A stretch of DNA of 64,000 nucleotides, taken from NCBI RefSeq assembly GCF_008329525.1, contig NZ_NPKQ01000002.1, positions 124,001 through 188,000 on the forward strand, in the 5' to 3' direction. The translations under genes were made by a program, and so were the position numbers. This document shows, in pieces, positions 55,700-64,000 of the stretch; within the stretch, counting starts at the first letter, position 1; every line of letters starts with the position of its first letter. The DNA comes from Tardiphaga sp. P9-11. Its GTDB lineage: Bacteria > Pseudomonadota > Alphaproteobacteria > Rhizobiales > Xanthobacteraceae. The notes beneath the pieces were generated by a model. That model was not told where the DNA came from. It searched no databases and worked only from the letters and a program-made list of their open reading frames with translations.

Positions 55700-56725
55700 T
55701 CATTTCGGAGCAAGGCCCCCGAATTGCAGCACGGCAGCGACGATGATGACGTACGCCAACGACAGCGGCAGAAACACCTTCCAGCCCAGACGCATCAGCT
55801 GGTCGTAGCGGTAGCGCGGCACGATCGCCTTCGCCATCGCAATCAGGAAGAACATGAACATCACCTTGATGGCGAACCAGATGATGCCTGGCACCCAGGT
55901 GAATGGCGCGAACGGGATCGGCGACAGCCAGCCGCCAAGGAACAGGATCGTGGCCAGCGCACACATGGTGACGATAGCGACGTATTCACCGAGCATGAAC
56001 AGCAGATACGGGGTCGAGCCATACTCGGTCATGAAGCCGGCGACCAGTTCCGATTCCGCTTCAACGAGGTCGAAGGGTGGACGGTTGGTTTCAGCCAGCG
56101 CCGAGACGTAGAAGATCACGAACATCGGGAACAGCGGGATCCAGTACCAGCCGAGGATGCCCCACTTCGAGTCTTGCGCGGCGACGATGGCCGTCAGGTT
56201 CAACGAACCGACGCAGAGCAAGACCGTGATGATGACGAAGCCGATCGAAACTTCGTAGGACACCATCTGCGCAGCGGCGCGCAGCGCCGACAGGAACGGA
56301 TATTTCGAGTTCGACGACCAGCCGGCCATGATGATGCCGTAGACCGACAACGACGAGATCGCGAAGATATAGAGCACGCCGACATTGATGTCGGAGATCA
56401 CCCAGCCGAGATCCATCGGGATCACCGCCCAGGCCGCCAGCGCGAGCACGCAGGATACCAGCGGCGCCAGCAGGAATACGCCCTTGTTGGAGCTGGAAGG
56501 AACCACGGGCTCCTTCAACACGAATTTCAGCAAGTCCGCGAAGGATTGCAGCAGGCCGAATGGCCCGACCACGTTGGGGCCACGGCGGATCTGCACCGCC
56601 GCCCAGATCTTGCGGTCAGCCAGCAGGATGTAGGCAATCGCAATCAAGAGCACCACGAGCACAAGGAGGCTCTGCGCGACCATGATGATCAGCGGCCACA
56701 GGGTGCTTGTCCAGAATTCAGCCAT
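55700..56725 (-). CDS. nuoH: NADH-quinone oxidoreductase subunit H
   Basis: A 341-residue, eight-helix subunit forming part of the quinone cavity. Signatures are [56 protein letters not shown] and GFMTEYGS. It overlaps nothing but is 4 bases from nuoG. Confidence 0.97.
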   Translation of the reverse strand: MAEFWTSTLWPLIIMVAQSLLVLVVLLIAIAYILLADRKIWAAVQIRRGPNVVGPFGLLQSFADLLKFVLKEPVVPSSSNKGVFLLAPLVSCVLALAAWAVIPMDLGWVISDINVGVLYIFAISSLSVYGIIMAGWSSNSKYPFLSALRAAAQMVSYEVSIGFVIITVLLCVGSLNLTAIVAAQDSKWGILGWYWIPLFPMFVIFYVSALAETNRPPFDLVEAESELVAGFMTEYGSTPYLLFMLGEYVAIVTMCALATILFLGGWLSPIPFAPFTWVPGIIWFAIKVMFMFFLIAMAKAIVPRYRYDQLMRLGWKVFLPLSLAYVIIVAAVLQFGGLAPK

Positions 56726-56729
56726 CGGT

Positions 56730-58805
56730 TTACTCCGCCGCCGTCAGCATCTGGCCGGAGGCCAGGCGGGAGCATTCCGCCATGATGGCTGACGCACGCG
56801 CGATCGGGTTGGTCAGGTAGAAGTCCTCAACGGAGGGCTTGAACGGTGTCTTGTCGACGGTGCCGCCCTTGCCCGCAAGGGTCTTGATCGCGCCGGCATC
56901 GCCGGCCTCGATCTGATCGATGCGCATCAGGTGCGGAGCGGTCTTGAAGATCGCCTGCCGCAAGGCAGCCAGCGAGTCGTAAGGCAGCTTGTGGCCAAGC
57001 ACATCGGACAGCGCGCGGATCACCGCCCAGTCCTCACGGGCATCGCCCGGCGGGAAGCCGGCGCGTTCCGCCATCTGCACACGGCCTTCGGTGTTGACGA
57101 AGATGCCGGACTTCTCGGTATAGGCCGCACCCGGCAGGATCACGTCGGCGCGATGCGCGCCGCGGTCACCATGGGTGCCGACATAGACCACGAAGGTGCC
57201 GTCAGCGACTTTCACGTCGTCGGCGCCGAGCGAGAACAGCACGTCGAGCGAACCGGCCGATGTCATCTGCGCGAGGCTCAGGCTGCCCGATGTCGGCGCG
57301 AAGCCGATATCGAGCGCGCCGACGGTCGAAGCCGCCGTCTGCAGCACCGCAAAACCGTTCCAGCCGTCCTTGATGACGCCGAAGTCCGAGGCGAGCTTGG
57401 CAGCCGCCGCGAGTACCGCGGCGCCATCGGCACGTGCGGCCACACCGGCGCCAACCAGCACGATCGGATGCTTGGCGTTCTTCAGCACATCGGCGAAGGC
57501 GTTCTTGCCGGCGGCGAGTTCGGCCAGCGAGTCAGTGCCTGCACCAAGATAGTCGTAGCGATAGGTCAGATCGGACTTCTCGCCGATCACGCCGATCTTC
57601 AGCACACCGGTCCGCCACGCCTTGCGGATGCGCGCGTTGAGAACGGCGGCTTCCTTGCGCGGGTTGGCGCCCACGATCAGCAGCGCATCGGCCTGCTCGA
57701 TGCCGGCGATGGTCGGGTTGAAAATGTAGGACGCGCGGCCAGTGGCCGCATCGAACGCGCCGGCGCTCTGGGTCGCCAGATTGACCGAACCCATGCTTGC
57801 GAGCAGTTGCTTCAGCGCGAACATTTCCTCGACGGCAGCGAGATCGCCAGCGATGGCGCCGATCTTCTTGCTGCCAGCGACCTTCGCAGCGATGGCACTG
57901 AACGCTTCTGCCCAGGTCGCAGCGCGCAGCTTGCCGTTGTCGCGAATATACGGACGATCGAGGCGCTGCGTGCGCAGGCCGTCGACGATGTGGCGCGTCT
58001 TGTCGGAGATCCATTCCTCGTTCACCGCCTCGTTGACGCGCGGCAGGATGCGCATCACTTCGCGGCCACGGGTATCGACGCGGATCGCCGAGCCGACGGC
58101 ATCCATGACATCGATGGACTGGGTCTTGCCGAGCTCCCACGGACGCGCCGCGAAAGCATAAGGCTTCGAGGTCAGCGCACCGACCGGGCAGATGTCGACG
58201 AGGTTGCCCTGCAATTCAGAGGTCAGCGCTGTTTCCAGATAGGAGGTGATCTCCATGTCTTCGCCACGACCGGTTGCGCCCATTTCCGGCACGCCGCAAA
58301 CTTCCGCGGCGAAGCGAACGCAGCGCGTGCACTGGATGCAGCGATTCATCGAGGTCTTCACCAGCGCGCCGAGATACTTGTCCTCAACGGCGCGCTTGTT
58401 TTCGGCAAAGCGCGACGTGTCGACGCCGTAGCCCATCGCCTGATCCTGCAAATCGCACTCGCCGCCCTGATCGCAGATCGGGCAATCCAGCGGGTGGTTG
58501 ATCAGCAGGAATTCCATCACGCCTTCGCGTGCCTTCTTGACCATCGGCGACCGCGTCGAGATTTCCGGCGGCTCACCCTTCGGGCCCGGACGGCAATCGC
58601 GCACGCCCCAGGCGCAGCTCGCCACCGGCTTTGGTCCGCCCTTCACTTCGACCAGGCACATGCGGCAGTTGCCGGCGATGGACAGGCGCTCGTGATAGCA
58701 GAAACGCGGGATTTCGGCGCCGGCGGCTTCACACGCCTGCAGCAGCGTGTATTCCGCGGGGACCTCGATCTCTTTGCCGTCGATGATCAGTTTCGTCATA
58801 GCCAT
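56730..58805 (-). CDS. nuoG: NADH-quinone oxidoreductase subunit G
   Basis: A 691-residue peripheral subunit with three or more Fe-S clusters. N1b is in [19 protein letters not shown] with a later Cys, N5 in [20 protein letters not shown] (His ligand), and N4 in [16 protein letters not shown] with [15 protein letters not shown]. The rest is a molybdopterin-oxidoreductase-like domain without cofactor. N7 ligands are not apparent. The length fits the alphaproteobacterial/mitochondrial form. Confidence 0.96.
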   Translation of the reverse strand: MAMTKLIIDGKEIEVPAEYTLLQACEAAGAEIPRFCYHERLSIAGNCRMCLVEVKGGPKPVASCAWGVRDCRPGPKGEPPEISTRSPMVKKAREGVMEFLLINHPLDCPICDQGGECDLQDQAMGYGVDTSRFAENKRAVEDKYLGALVKTSMNRCIQCTRCVRFAAEVCGVPEMGATGRGEDMEITSYLETALTSELQGNLVDICPVGALTSKPYAFAARPWELGKTQSIDVMDAVGSAIRVDTRGREVMRILPRVNEAVNEEWISDKTRHIVDGLRTQRLDRPYIRDNGKLRAATWAEAFSAIAAKVAGSKKIGAIAGDLAAVEEMFALKQLLASMGSVNLATQSAGAFDAATGRASYIFNPTIAGIEQADALLIVGANPRKEAAVLNARIRKAWRTGVLKIGVIGEKSDLTYRYDYLGAGTDSLAELAAGKNAFADVLKNAKHPIVLVGAGVAARADGAAVLAAAAKLASDFGVIKDGWNGFAVLQTAASTVGALDIGFAPTSGSLSLAQMTSAGSLDVLFSLGADDVKVADGTFVVYVGTHGDRGAHRADVILPGAAYTEKSGIFVNTEGRVQMAERAGFPPGDAREDWAVIRALSDVLGHKLPYDSLAALRQAIFKTAPHLMRIDQIEAGDAGAIKTLAGKGGTVDKTPFKPSVEDFYLTNPIARASAIMAECSRLASGQMLTAAE

Positions 58806-58810
58806 GCGCC

Positions 58811-60136
58811 CTACTCCGCCGCGACCAGATGCGCGGGATCGAGTATGCCCTGATCGTCAAGCGTCGCCTTGCGGCTGAACTCTTCGATGCGGCGTTCGAT
58901 CTCCGGGCGGAAGGCGCGGATCAGGCCCTGCACCGGCCACGCAGCGGCATCGCCGAGTGCGCAGATGGTGTGGCCTTCAACCTGCTTGGTGACTTCGAGC
59001 AGCATGTCGATCTCGCGCTTGTGGGCGCGGCCCTCGACCATGCGGCTCAGCACGCGCCACATCCAGCCGGTGCCTTCGCGGCACGGCGTGCACTGGCCGC
59101 AGCTCTCATGCTTGAAGAAGTAGCTGATGCGGGCAATCGCCGCGACCACGTCGGTGGACTTGTCCATGACGATGACGCCAGCGGTGCCGAACGACGACTT
59201 CACCGCGCGGGTGCCGTCGAAATCCATGATAAGTTCTTCGCAATCCGCAGCGGGGATCAGCGGGCACGATGCGCCGCCCGGGATGATCGCAAGCAGATTG
59301 TCCCAGCCGCCGCGAATGCCGCCGCCGTGCTTCTCGATCAGCTCACGGAACGGAATGCTCATCGCGTCTTCGACGACGCAAGGCGTGTTGACGTGACCGG
59401 AGATGCCGTAAAGCTTGGTGCCGACATTGTTCGGACGACCGATCGAGGCGAACCACGCTGCGCCGCGACGCAGGATGTCCGGCGCGACTGCGATCGACTC
59501 GACATTGTTCACCGTGGTCGGGCAGCCGTAGAGACCGACATTGGCCGGGAATGGCGGCTTCAAGCGCGGCTGGCCCTTCTTGCCTTCAAGGCTTTCAAGC
59601 AGTGCCGTCTCTTCGCCGCAGATATAGGCGCCGGCGCCATGCGCGACATAGAGATCGAACGGGAAGCCGTGAATGTTGTTCTTGCCTATCAGATTGGCCT
59701 CATAAGCCTGATCGATCGCCGCCTGCAGATGTTCGCGCTCGCGGATGAATTCGCCGCGGACATAGATGTAACCGACATGGGCGCCCATAGCGCAGCCGGC
59801 GATCAGGCAGCCTTCGACCAGCGTATGCGGATCGTGCCGCATGATCTCGCGGTCTTTACACGTACCGGGCTCGGACTCGTCGGCATTGACGACGAGATAG
59901 CTCGGACGGCCATCAGCATTGTCCTTCGGCATGAAGGACCACTTCATGCCGGTCGGGAAACCTGCACCGCCGCGGCCACGCAGGCCCGACGCCTTCATCT
60001 CGTTGACGATCCAGTCGCGGCCCTTGTCGATGATGGCCTTGGTGCCATCCCAGCCGCCGCGGCGGCGTGCGCCGGCGAGGCCCCAGTCGTCGAGGCCGTA
60101 GAGATTGCGGAAGATGCGGTCGTTGTCGTCGAGCAT
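58811..60136 (-). CDS. nuoF: NADH-quinone oxidoreductase subunit F
   Basis: A 441-residue flavoprotein that oxidises NADH. The glycine-rich FMN/NADH loop is [35 protein letters not shown] follows, and the N3 cluster is bound by [13 protein letters not shown] and the Cys of [12 protein letters not shown]. The ATG at 60136 has GAGG upstream; a longer frame runs into the small gene before it. Confidence 0.97.
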   Translation of the reverse strand: MLDDNDRIFRNLYGLDDWGLAGARRRGGWDGTKAIIDKGRDWIVNEMKASGLRGRGGAGFPTGMKWSFMPKDNADGRPSYLVVNADESEPGTCKDREIMRHDPHTLVEGCLIAGCAMGAHVGYIYVRGEFIREREHLQAAIDQAYEANLIGKNNIHGFPFDLYVAHGAGAYICGEETALLESLEGKKGQPRLKPPFPANVGLYGCPTTVNNVESIAVAPDILRRGAAWFASIGRPNNVGTKLYGISGHVNTPCVVEDAMSIPFRELIEKHGGGIRGGWDNLLAIIPGGASCPLIPAADCEELIMDFDGTRAVKSSFGTAGVIVMDKSTDVVAAIARISYFFKHESCGQCTPCREGTGWMWRVLSRMVEGRAHKREIDMLLEVTKQVEGHTICALGDAAAWPVQGLIRAFRPEIERRIEEFSRKATLDDQGILDPAHLVAAE

Positions 60137-60147
60137 GGCTTCCTCGA

Positions 60148-60312
60148 TCAGCGATTGGTTTGCTTGTAGGCGAGCATCGCGGCGCAACCGCCGAACACAA
60201 CGGCCCACAACAGACTGGATTCAAGCGTGGCGTTCAAAAAGAACCGCTGCAGCGAGAAAATGAACGCAGCCGCGACCATCGTATGCAGCGCGATGTAGAG
60301 CCACTTGTTCAT
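60148..60312 (-). CDS. 54-residue membrane protein between nuoE and nuoF
   Basis: A small gene with two hydrophobic helices ([19 protein letters not shown] at about 3-21 and [18 protein letters not shown] at about 32-49) joined by a short loop. GGGGGA lies 8 bases before the ATG at 60312; a longer frame starts 17 codons upstream. It lies 47 bases after nuoE and 11 before nuoF, so it is co-transcribed with complex I. I do not know a named family. It could be an assembly helper or an extra subunit. Confidence 0.72.
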   Translation of the reverse strand: MNKWLYIALHTMVAAAFIFSLQRFFLNATLESSLLWAVVFGGCAAMLAYKQTNR

Positions 60313-60359
60313 TGCCGCGTCCCCCGACAGCGTTGCAAATTTCATCGACAGCGCGCGCG

Positions 60360-61148
60360 TCACTTCTTCGGCTCCTTCGGAGCGCCGCCCTTCGGCGGAT
60401 TGGTCTTGGTCGCGTCGGCAGCCGGCGGCTTCGGCGCCGGACGCTCCTGCACATTGGCAGCCTCGGTCTGCTTCTTCGGCTCGGCATCGGCGAGCGCGGG
60501 CTCCTTCGGCATATCCAGAACCTTGGTGTAACTGGCGGCGCCACTATTCTTCATCACGCGCGCGCCGCCTTCGGGCGCAGCGAACTGACGGCCGATCTGC
60601 GAACCCGGCTTCGGCGGCGTGCCGGCGGCGAAACCGTCGATCAGCTTGTTCATGCTCTCTTTGGTGAGATCTTCGTAGGTGTCGCTCCAGATCATCGCCA
60701 TCGGGGCGTTGACGCAGGCGCCGAGGCACTCGACCTCTTCCCACGAGAAGTCACCATCTGCAGACAGATGGAACGGGTCGTGATGGATGCGATGCTGGCA
60801 GACGTCGATCAGATCGCCGGCGCCGCGTAGCATGCAAGGCGTGGTACCGCAGACCTGGATATGCGCTTTCTTGCCGACCGGCTGCAGCTGGAACTGGGTG
60901 TAGAAGGTCGCGACTTCGAGCACGCGGATATAGGGCATTTCCAGCATGTCGGCGACGACGCGGATCGCCGCTTCCGAGACCCAGCCGGCCTGCTGCTCCT
61001 GTGCGCGCCACAGGATCGCGATCACCGCCGATGCCTGACGGCCGGGTGGATAATGCGTGATCTGCTCTTTCGCCCACGCCAGATTCTCAGGCGTGAATTC
61101 AAACGAAGCGGGCTGAACTTCTTTCGGAGCCAAACGGCGGACGGACAT
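60360..61148 (-). CDS. nuoE: NADH-quinone oxidoreductase subunit E with long C-terminal tail
   Basis: A 262-residue subunit with cluster N1a bound by Cys in [12 protein letters not shown] and [13 protein letters not shown]. The core (about 1-165) is standard. The remaining 95 residues form a tail with a motif near the core ([20 protein letters not shown]) and then a disordered Pro/Lys/Ala-rich end ([19 protein letters not shown]). Such tails are usual in Rhizobiales. It follows the fkbM-like gene by 10 bases. Confidence 0.95.
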   Translation of the reverse strand: MSVRRLAPKEVQPASFEFTPENLAWAKEQITHYPPGRQASAVIAILWRAQEQQAGWVSEAAIRVVADMLEMPYIRVLEVATFYTQFQLQPVGKKAHIQVCGTTPCMLRGAGDLIDVCQHRIHHDPFHLSADGDFSWEEVECLGACVNAPMAMIWSDTYEDLTKESMNKLIDGFAAGTPPKPGSQIGRQFAAPEGGARVMKNSGAASYTKVLDMPKEPALADAEPKKQTEAANVQERPAPKPPAADATKTNPPKGGAPKEPKK

Positions 61149-61158
61149 GTCTAGTCTC

Positions 61159-62124
61159 TCAATGAGTGCGGCGCGCCGCGCTCGCATTCAGGCTGTTGAA
61201 ACGATCGAGCCAGAACGCACTCGATGTGCCGAACACATTGTAGCCAACGTGTGTGGACACCTTGATGCGATCCAGAATCGACAGTTCGGTCACGGTTTCG
61301 AAACGGTTGGTGGCGGGATCATGCACGATCAGCTTGAGCGGCGTATGATCCAGGATATAACGCGAAACGGTGTGCTGGGGGTCATTGCCGTGCTCTTCGC
61401 ACATGATGACCGAGTCGCCTTGCAGCAATCGCGCGCCACCCTTGATGGCTTCGATCTCGACGCCTTCGACATCGAGCTTGATCAGGTATTTTCCCGCCAT
61501 CGACACCTTGCCGTCTTCGAGCAGGTTGTCGAGCGAGATTACCGGCACTTCCTCGCCGCCGGCATTTGGATCGCCCGCGATGCTAAAAGCTTCGTGCTTG
61601 GTGCCCGACAGATGCGCCGTGCCACGCTGCGAGCCGATCGCGCATTTGATGACTTCGAAGCGGTCGCCATTGATCCTGGCGTTGTTGGCGAGCTTGGCGA
61701 AATTGTCGAACGACGGCTCGATCGCAATCGCCTTATGCGAGCCGAACGGCGCGCTCGAGACCAGCACCGACCAGTATCCGTAATTCGCGCCGCAATCGAG
61801 CAGCGTGTAATCGACATCGATCGAGTTCCGGAACAGCAGTTCAAGCTCATCTTCGTAGGAGAAGGTACGGTTGAGCAACTTGCTCCAGTAGCCATCGCCA
61901 TACGGGAACGCGAACAATGCATCGTCATTCATCTTCACGACGATGTCGCGCACTGGCAGCGTTTTGCGCAGCAGGTTGGCGCACATGTTGTAGCCACGAT
62001 GCGAGAACGACGACGAGATCTTCGAGCCCACCACCAGCGCACAGGCCATCGCGCGCTCCCAGAGATTTACCCCCTGGAGAACGCCCGACGCGCGGTCAAA
62101 CTGGATGGGAGGCGTCAGCGTCAC
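61159..62124 (-). CDS. FkbM-family methyltransferase within the nuo operon
   Basis: A 321-residue SAM-dependent methyltransferase of the FkbM type. Marks are [15 protein letters not shown] (SAM loop, about residue 108), [20 protein letters not shown], and [19 protein letters not shown]. The family methylates mainly sugar or polyketide hydroxyls. The start is GTG, overlapping the nuoD stop as GTGA, with AGAGG 7 bases ahead, so it is translationally coupled to nuoD and 10 bases from nuoE. A role in modifying complex I or quinone is tempting but unproved. The N-terminal 100 residues are less conserved. Confidence 0.85.
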   Translation of the reverse strand: MTLTPPIQFDRASGVLQGVNLWERAMACALVVGSKISSSFSHRGYNMCANLLRKTLPVRDIVVKMNDDALFAFPYGDGYWSKLLNRTFSYEDELELLFRNSIDVDYTLLDCGANYGYWSVLVSSAPFGSHKAIAIEPSFDNFAKLANNARINGDRFEVIKCAIGSQRGTAHLSGTKHEAFSIAGDPNAGGEEVPVISLDNLLEDGKVSMAGKYLIKLDVEGVEIEAIKGGARLLQGDSVIMCEEHGNDPQHTVSRYILDHTPLKLIVHDPATNRFETVTELSILDRIKVSTHVGYNVFGTSSAFWLDRFNSLNASAARRTH

Positions 62125-63314
62125 CTATCGACCTCTCCGAACACGATATCGAGCGAACCGAGAATGGCGGAGACGTCGGCGAGCAGATGGCCGCGGCACA
62201 TGAAGTCCATGGCCTGCAGATGCGCAAAGCCCGGCGCGCGGATCTTGCACTTGTAGGGCTTGTTGCTGCCGTCGGAGACGAGATAGACGCCAAACTCGCC
62301 CTTCGGTGCTTCAACGGCGGCGTAGACTTCGCCTTCCGGCACGCGAAAACCTTCGGTGTAGAGCTTGAAGTGATGGATCAGCGCTTCCATCGAGCGCTTC
62401 ATCTCGCCGCGACGCGGCGGGAAAATCTTGTTGTCCTCGACGGCGACAGCGCCCTGCCCGTCCGCCGCGCGCATCTTGGCGATGCACTGCTTCATGATCT
62501 TCGTCGACTGCCGCATCTCCTCGACGCGAATGCAGTAGCGGTCATAGCAGTCGCCGTTCTTGCCGATGGGAACGTCGAATTCCATTTCGGCGTAGCATTC
62601 ATAGGGCTGCGACTTGCGCAGGTCCCATGCGGCGCCGGAACCGCGCACCATCACGCCGGAGAAGCCCCACTTCCAGGCGTCTTCGAGCGAGACCACGCCG
62701 ATATCGACATTGCGCTGCTTGAAGATGCGATTGCCCGTCAGCAGCGTCTCGAGATCGTCGAGCACCTGCGGGAACGCATCGCACCAGGCGTCGATATCGT
62801 TGATCAGCTTTGGCGGCAGATCCTGATGCACACCACCGACGCGGAAGAACGCGGCATGCATACGCGAGCCCGAGGCGCGCTCATAGAACACCATCAGCTT
62901 CTCGCGCTCTTCGAACCCCCACAGCGGCGGGGTCAGCGCGCCGACGTCCATCGCCTGCGTGGTGATGTTGAGAAGATGCGACAGGATCCGACCAATCTCG
63001 GAATACAGCACGCGGATCAACTGGCCGCGGCGCGGCACGGTAATGCCGAGCAGCTTTTCAGCAGCGAGACAGAACGCGTGTTCCTGATTCATCGGCGCGA
63101 CGTAATCGAGCCGGTCGAAATACGGGATCGCCTGCAGATAGGTCTTCTGTTCGATCAGCTTCTCGGTGCCGCGGTGAAGCAGGCCGATATGCGGGTCGAC
63201 GCGCTCGACGACTTCACCGTCGAGCTCCAGCACAAGGCGGAGCACGCCGTGCGCGGCCGGATGCTGCGGTCCGAAGTTGATCGTGAAATTGCGAACGTTG
63301 GGTTGTTCGGTCAT
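62121..63314 (-). CDS. nuoD: NADH-quinone oxidoreductase subunit D
   Basis: A 397-residue subunit forming the quinone pocket with Nuo[21 protein letters not shown] holds the quinone His, and [18 protein letters not shown] holds the Tyr and following loop. The C-terminal CDPCF-like segment of hydrogenases is replaced by [12 protein letters not shown], as in all complex I. The start overlaps the nuoC stop as ATGA. Confidence 0.97.
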   Translation of the reverse strand: MTEQPNVRNFTINFGPQHPAAHGVLRLVLELDGEVVERVDPHIGLLHRGTEKLIEQKTYLQAIPYFDRLDYVAPMNQEHAFCLAAEKLLGITVPRRGQLIRVLYSEIGRILSHLLNITTQAMDVGALTPPLWGFEEREKLMVFYERASGSRMHAAFFRVGGVHQDLPPKLINDIDAWCDAFPQVLDDLETLLTGNRIFKQRNVDIGVVSLEDAWKWGFSGVMVRGSGAAWDLRKSQPYECYAEMEFDVPIGKNGDCYDRYCIRVEEMRQSTKIMKQCIAKMRAADGQGAVAVEDNKIFPPRRGEMKRSMEALIHHFKLYTEGFRVPEGEVYAAVEAPKGEFGVYLVSDGSNKPYKCKIRAPGFAHLQAMDFMCRGHLLADVSAILGSLDIVFGEVDR

Positions 63315-63925
63315 GGCTTGACCTCTGCCTTCTCGTCACCCGGCAGCACGGGATAATCCGCGCCTTCCCAGGGCGAGAGGAAATCGAATTTGCGGAATTC
63401 CTGGTTGAGCCGGACCGGCTCGTACACCACCCGCTTCTCCTGGTCGTCGTAGCGAACCTCGACGAAACCGGTGAGCGGGAAATCCTTGCGCAGTGGATGG
63501 CCGTCGAAACCGTAATCGGTCAGCAGACGGCGCATGTCGGGATGACCGACAAAGATCACGCCATAGAGGTCATAGGCTTCGCGCTCGAACCAGTCGGCGC
63601 CGGGAAACACCGAAATGATCGACGGCACCTGCGTCGTCTCGGATGCCAGACCTTTCAGACGGATGCGAGTGTTCAGCGTCGGCGACATCAGATGATAGAC
63701 GACGTCGAAGCGCTTCTCGCGGCCGGGATAGTCGACCGCCGTCGCATCAGTGAAATTGACGAAGCGGCAACGCGGGTCATCGCGCAGGAATTGCACGACT
63801 TCGACGATCTTCGATGTTTCCACCGCAATCGTCAGCTGGCCGAACGCCACCTCATGCGCGAGCGCGGCACCCGGAAGGGCACCGACAATCATCTGACCCA
63901 GTGTGTCGAGCCTCACATCGTCCAT
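63311..63925 (-). CDS. nuoC: NADH-quinone oxidoreductase subunit C
   Basis: A 204-residue 30-kDa subunit of the hydrophilic arm. The signature is [20 protein letters not shown] then [19 protein letters not shown]. It is separate from nuoD here, unlike the fused E. coli form. AAGG lies 8 bases before the ATG. Confidence 0.97.
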   Translation of the reverse strand: MDDVRLDTLGQMIVGALPGAALAHEVAFGQLTIAVETSKIVEVVQFLRDDPRCRFVNFTDATAVDYPGREKRFDVVYHLMSPTLNTRIRLKGLASETTQVPSIISVFPGADWFEREAYDLYGVIFVGHPDMRRLLTDYGFDGHPLRKDFPLTGFVEVRYDDQEKRVVYEPVRLNQEFRKFDFLSPWEGADYPVLPGDEKAEVKP

Positions 63926-63966
63926 GACAAAGCCTTAAGCGTTCGCGAGTCTTAGCGTTCTTAGTC

Positions 63967-64000
63967 TTATCGTTCGATCGTGCCGGTGCGGCGGATCTTC
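63967..64000 (-). CDS. nuoB: NADH-quinone oxidoreductase subunit B (C-terminal fragment)
   Basis: The last eleven codons run off the window edge and read KIRRTGTIER then stop, the normal NuoB C-terminus in this group. It lies 41 bases before nuoC. The call rests on this tail plus gene order. Confidence 0.8.
   Translation of the reverse strand, partial: KIRRTGTIER

Noticed and set aside
56931-58853. 640-codon plus-strand open frame opposite nuoG
   Set aside because: nuoG is certain from its cluster motifs. The opposite frame is rich in Arg, His and Asp with no recognisable motif, as expected for a shadow.

Overview
The window is a 64 kb piece of an alphaproteobacterial chromosome, most likely from the Nitrobacteraceae/Bradyrhizobiaceae (Rhodopseudomonas, Tardiphaga, Bradyrhizobium, Afipia). 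The reasons are a CYP199A-type P450 with its own [2Fe-2S] ferredoxin (family first described in Rhodopseudomonas palustris), DUF3551- and DUF1467-type proteins, a ribosomal protein S2 with a long C-terminal extension, a short ProRS, LpxI instead of LpxH, and LexA boxes of the alphaproteobacterial GTTC-N7-GTTC type. The sequence is GC-rich and densely coding.

Layout. 1-12.5 kb is mixed: the 3' end of moaC, a lone Flp pilin, a small membrane protein, a CYP199A / ferredoxin / ABC-binding-protein operon facing a marR gene, a YihX-like phosphatase, cbtBA cobalt transport, moeA, a large PLP decarboxylase with a GNAT partner, and lexA. 12.5-19.7 kb holds comEC, glnS, gltX and gltA. From about 19.7 kb to the end almost everything lies on the minus strand. 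Read in transcription order (right to left) it is: the nuo operon (B-C-D-fkbM-E-orf-F-G-H-I-J-K-L-M-N) running into birA, rnj, mce and two small membrane-protein genes; proS-lolC-lolD; a 32-codon gene behind two LexA boxes, then dnaE; rpsB-tsf-pyrH-frr-uppS-cdsA-dxr-rseP-bamA-lpxD-fabZ; and lpxA-lpxI-lpxB. These make complex I, translation factors, isoprenoid, phospholipid and lipid A precursors, and the outer-membrane assembly machinery.

The most unusual places are: (1) a roughly 2.4 kb block on the opposite strand that splits fabZ from lpxA inside the otherwise conserved bamA-lpxD-fabZ-lpxA-lpxI-lpxB order. It carries two tandem free-standing LuxR-type DNA-binding proteins and two unrecognised proteins, one cysteine-free and one with seven cysteines, behind a possible LexA box. 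(2) A 32-residue single-span membrane peptide at 40784-40882 directly behind two tandem LexA boxes, which looks like an SOS-induced small division inhibitor of the SidA kind. (3) An unannotated structured RNA candidate ending in a perfect intrinsic terminator at 45425. (4) An FkbM-type methyltransferase and a 54-residue membrane protein embedded in the nuo operon. (5) A perfect 14-bp MarR-box palindrome downstream of the marR gene, not next to the P450 promoter.

No tRNA, rRNA, CRISPR array, transposase or integrase was recognised. Both ends cut genes (moaC on the left, nuoB on the right).
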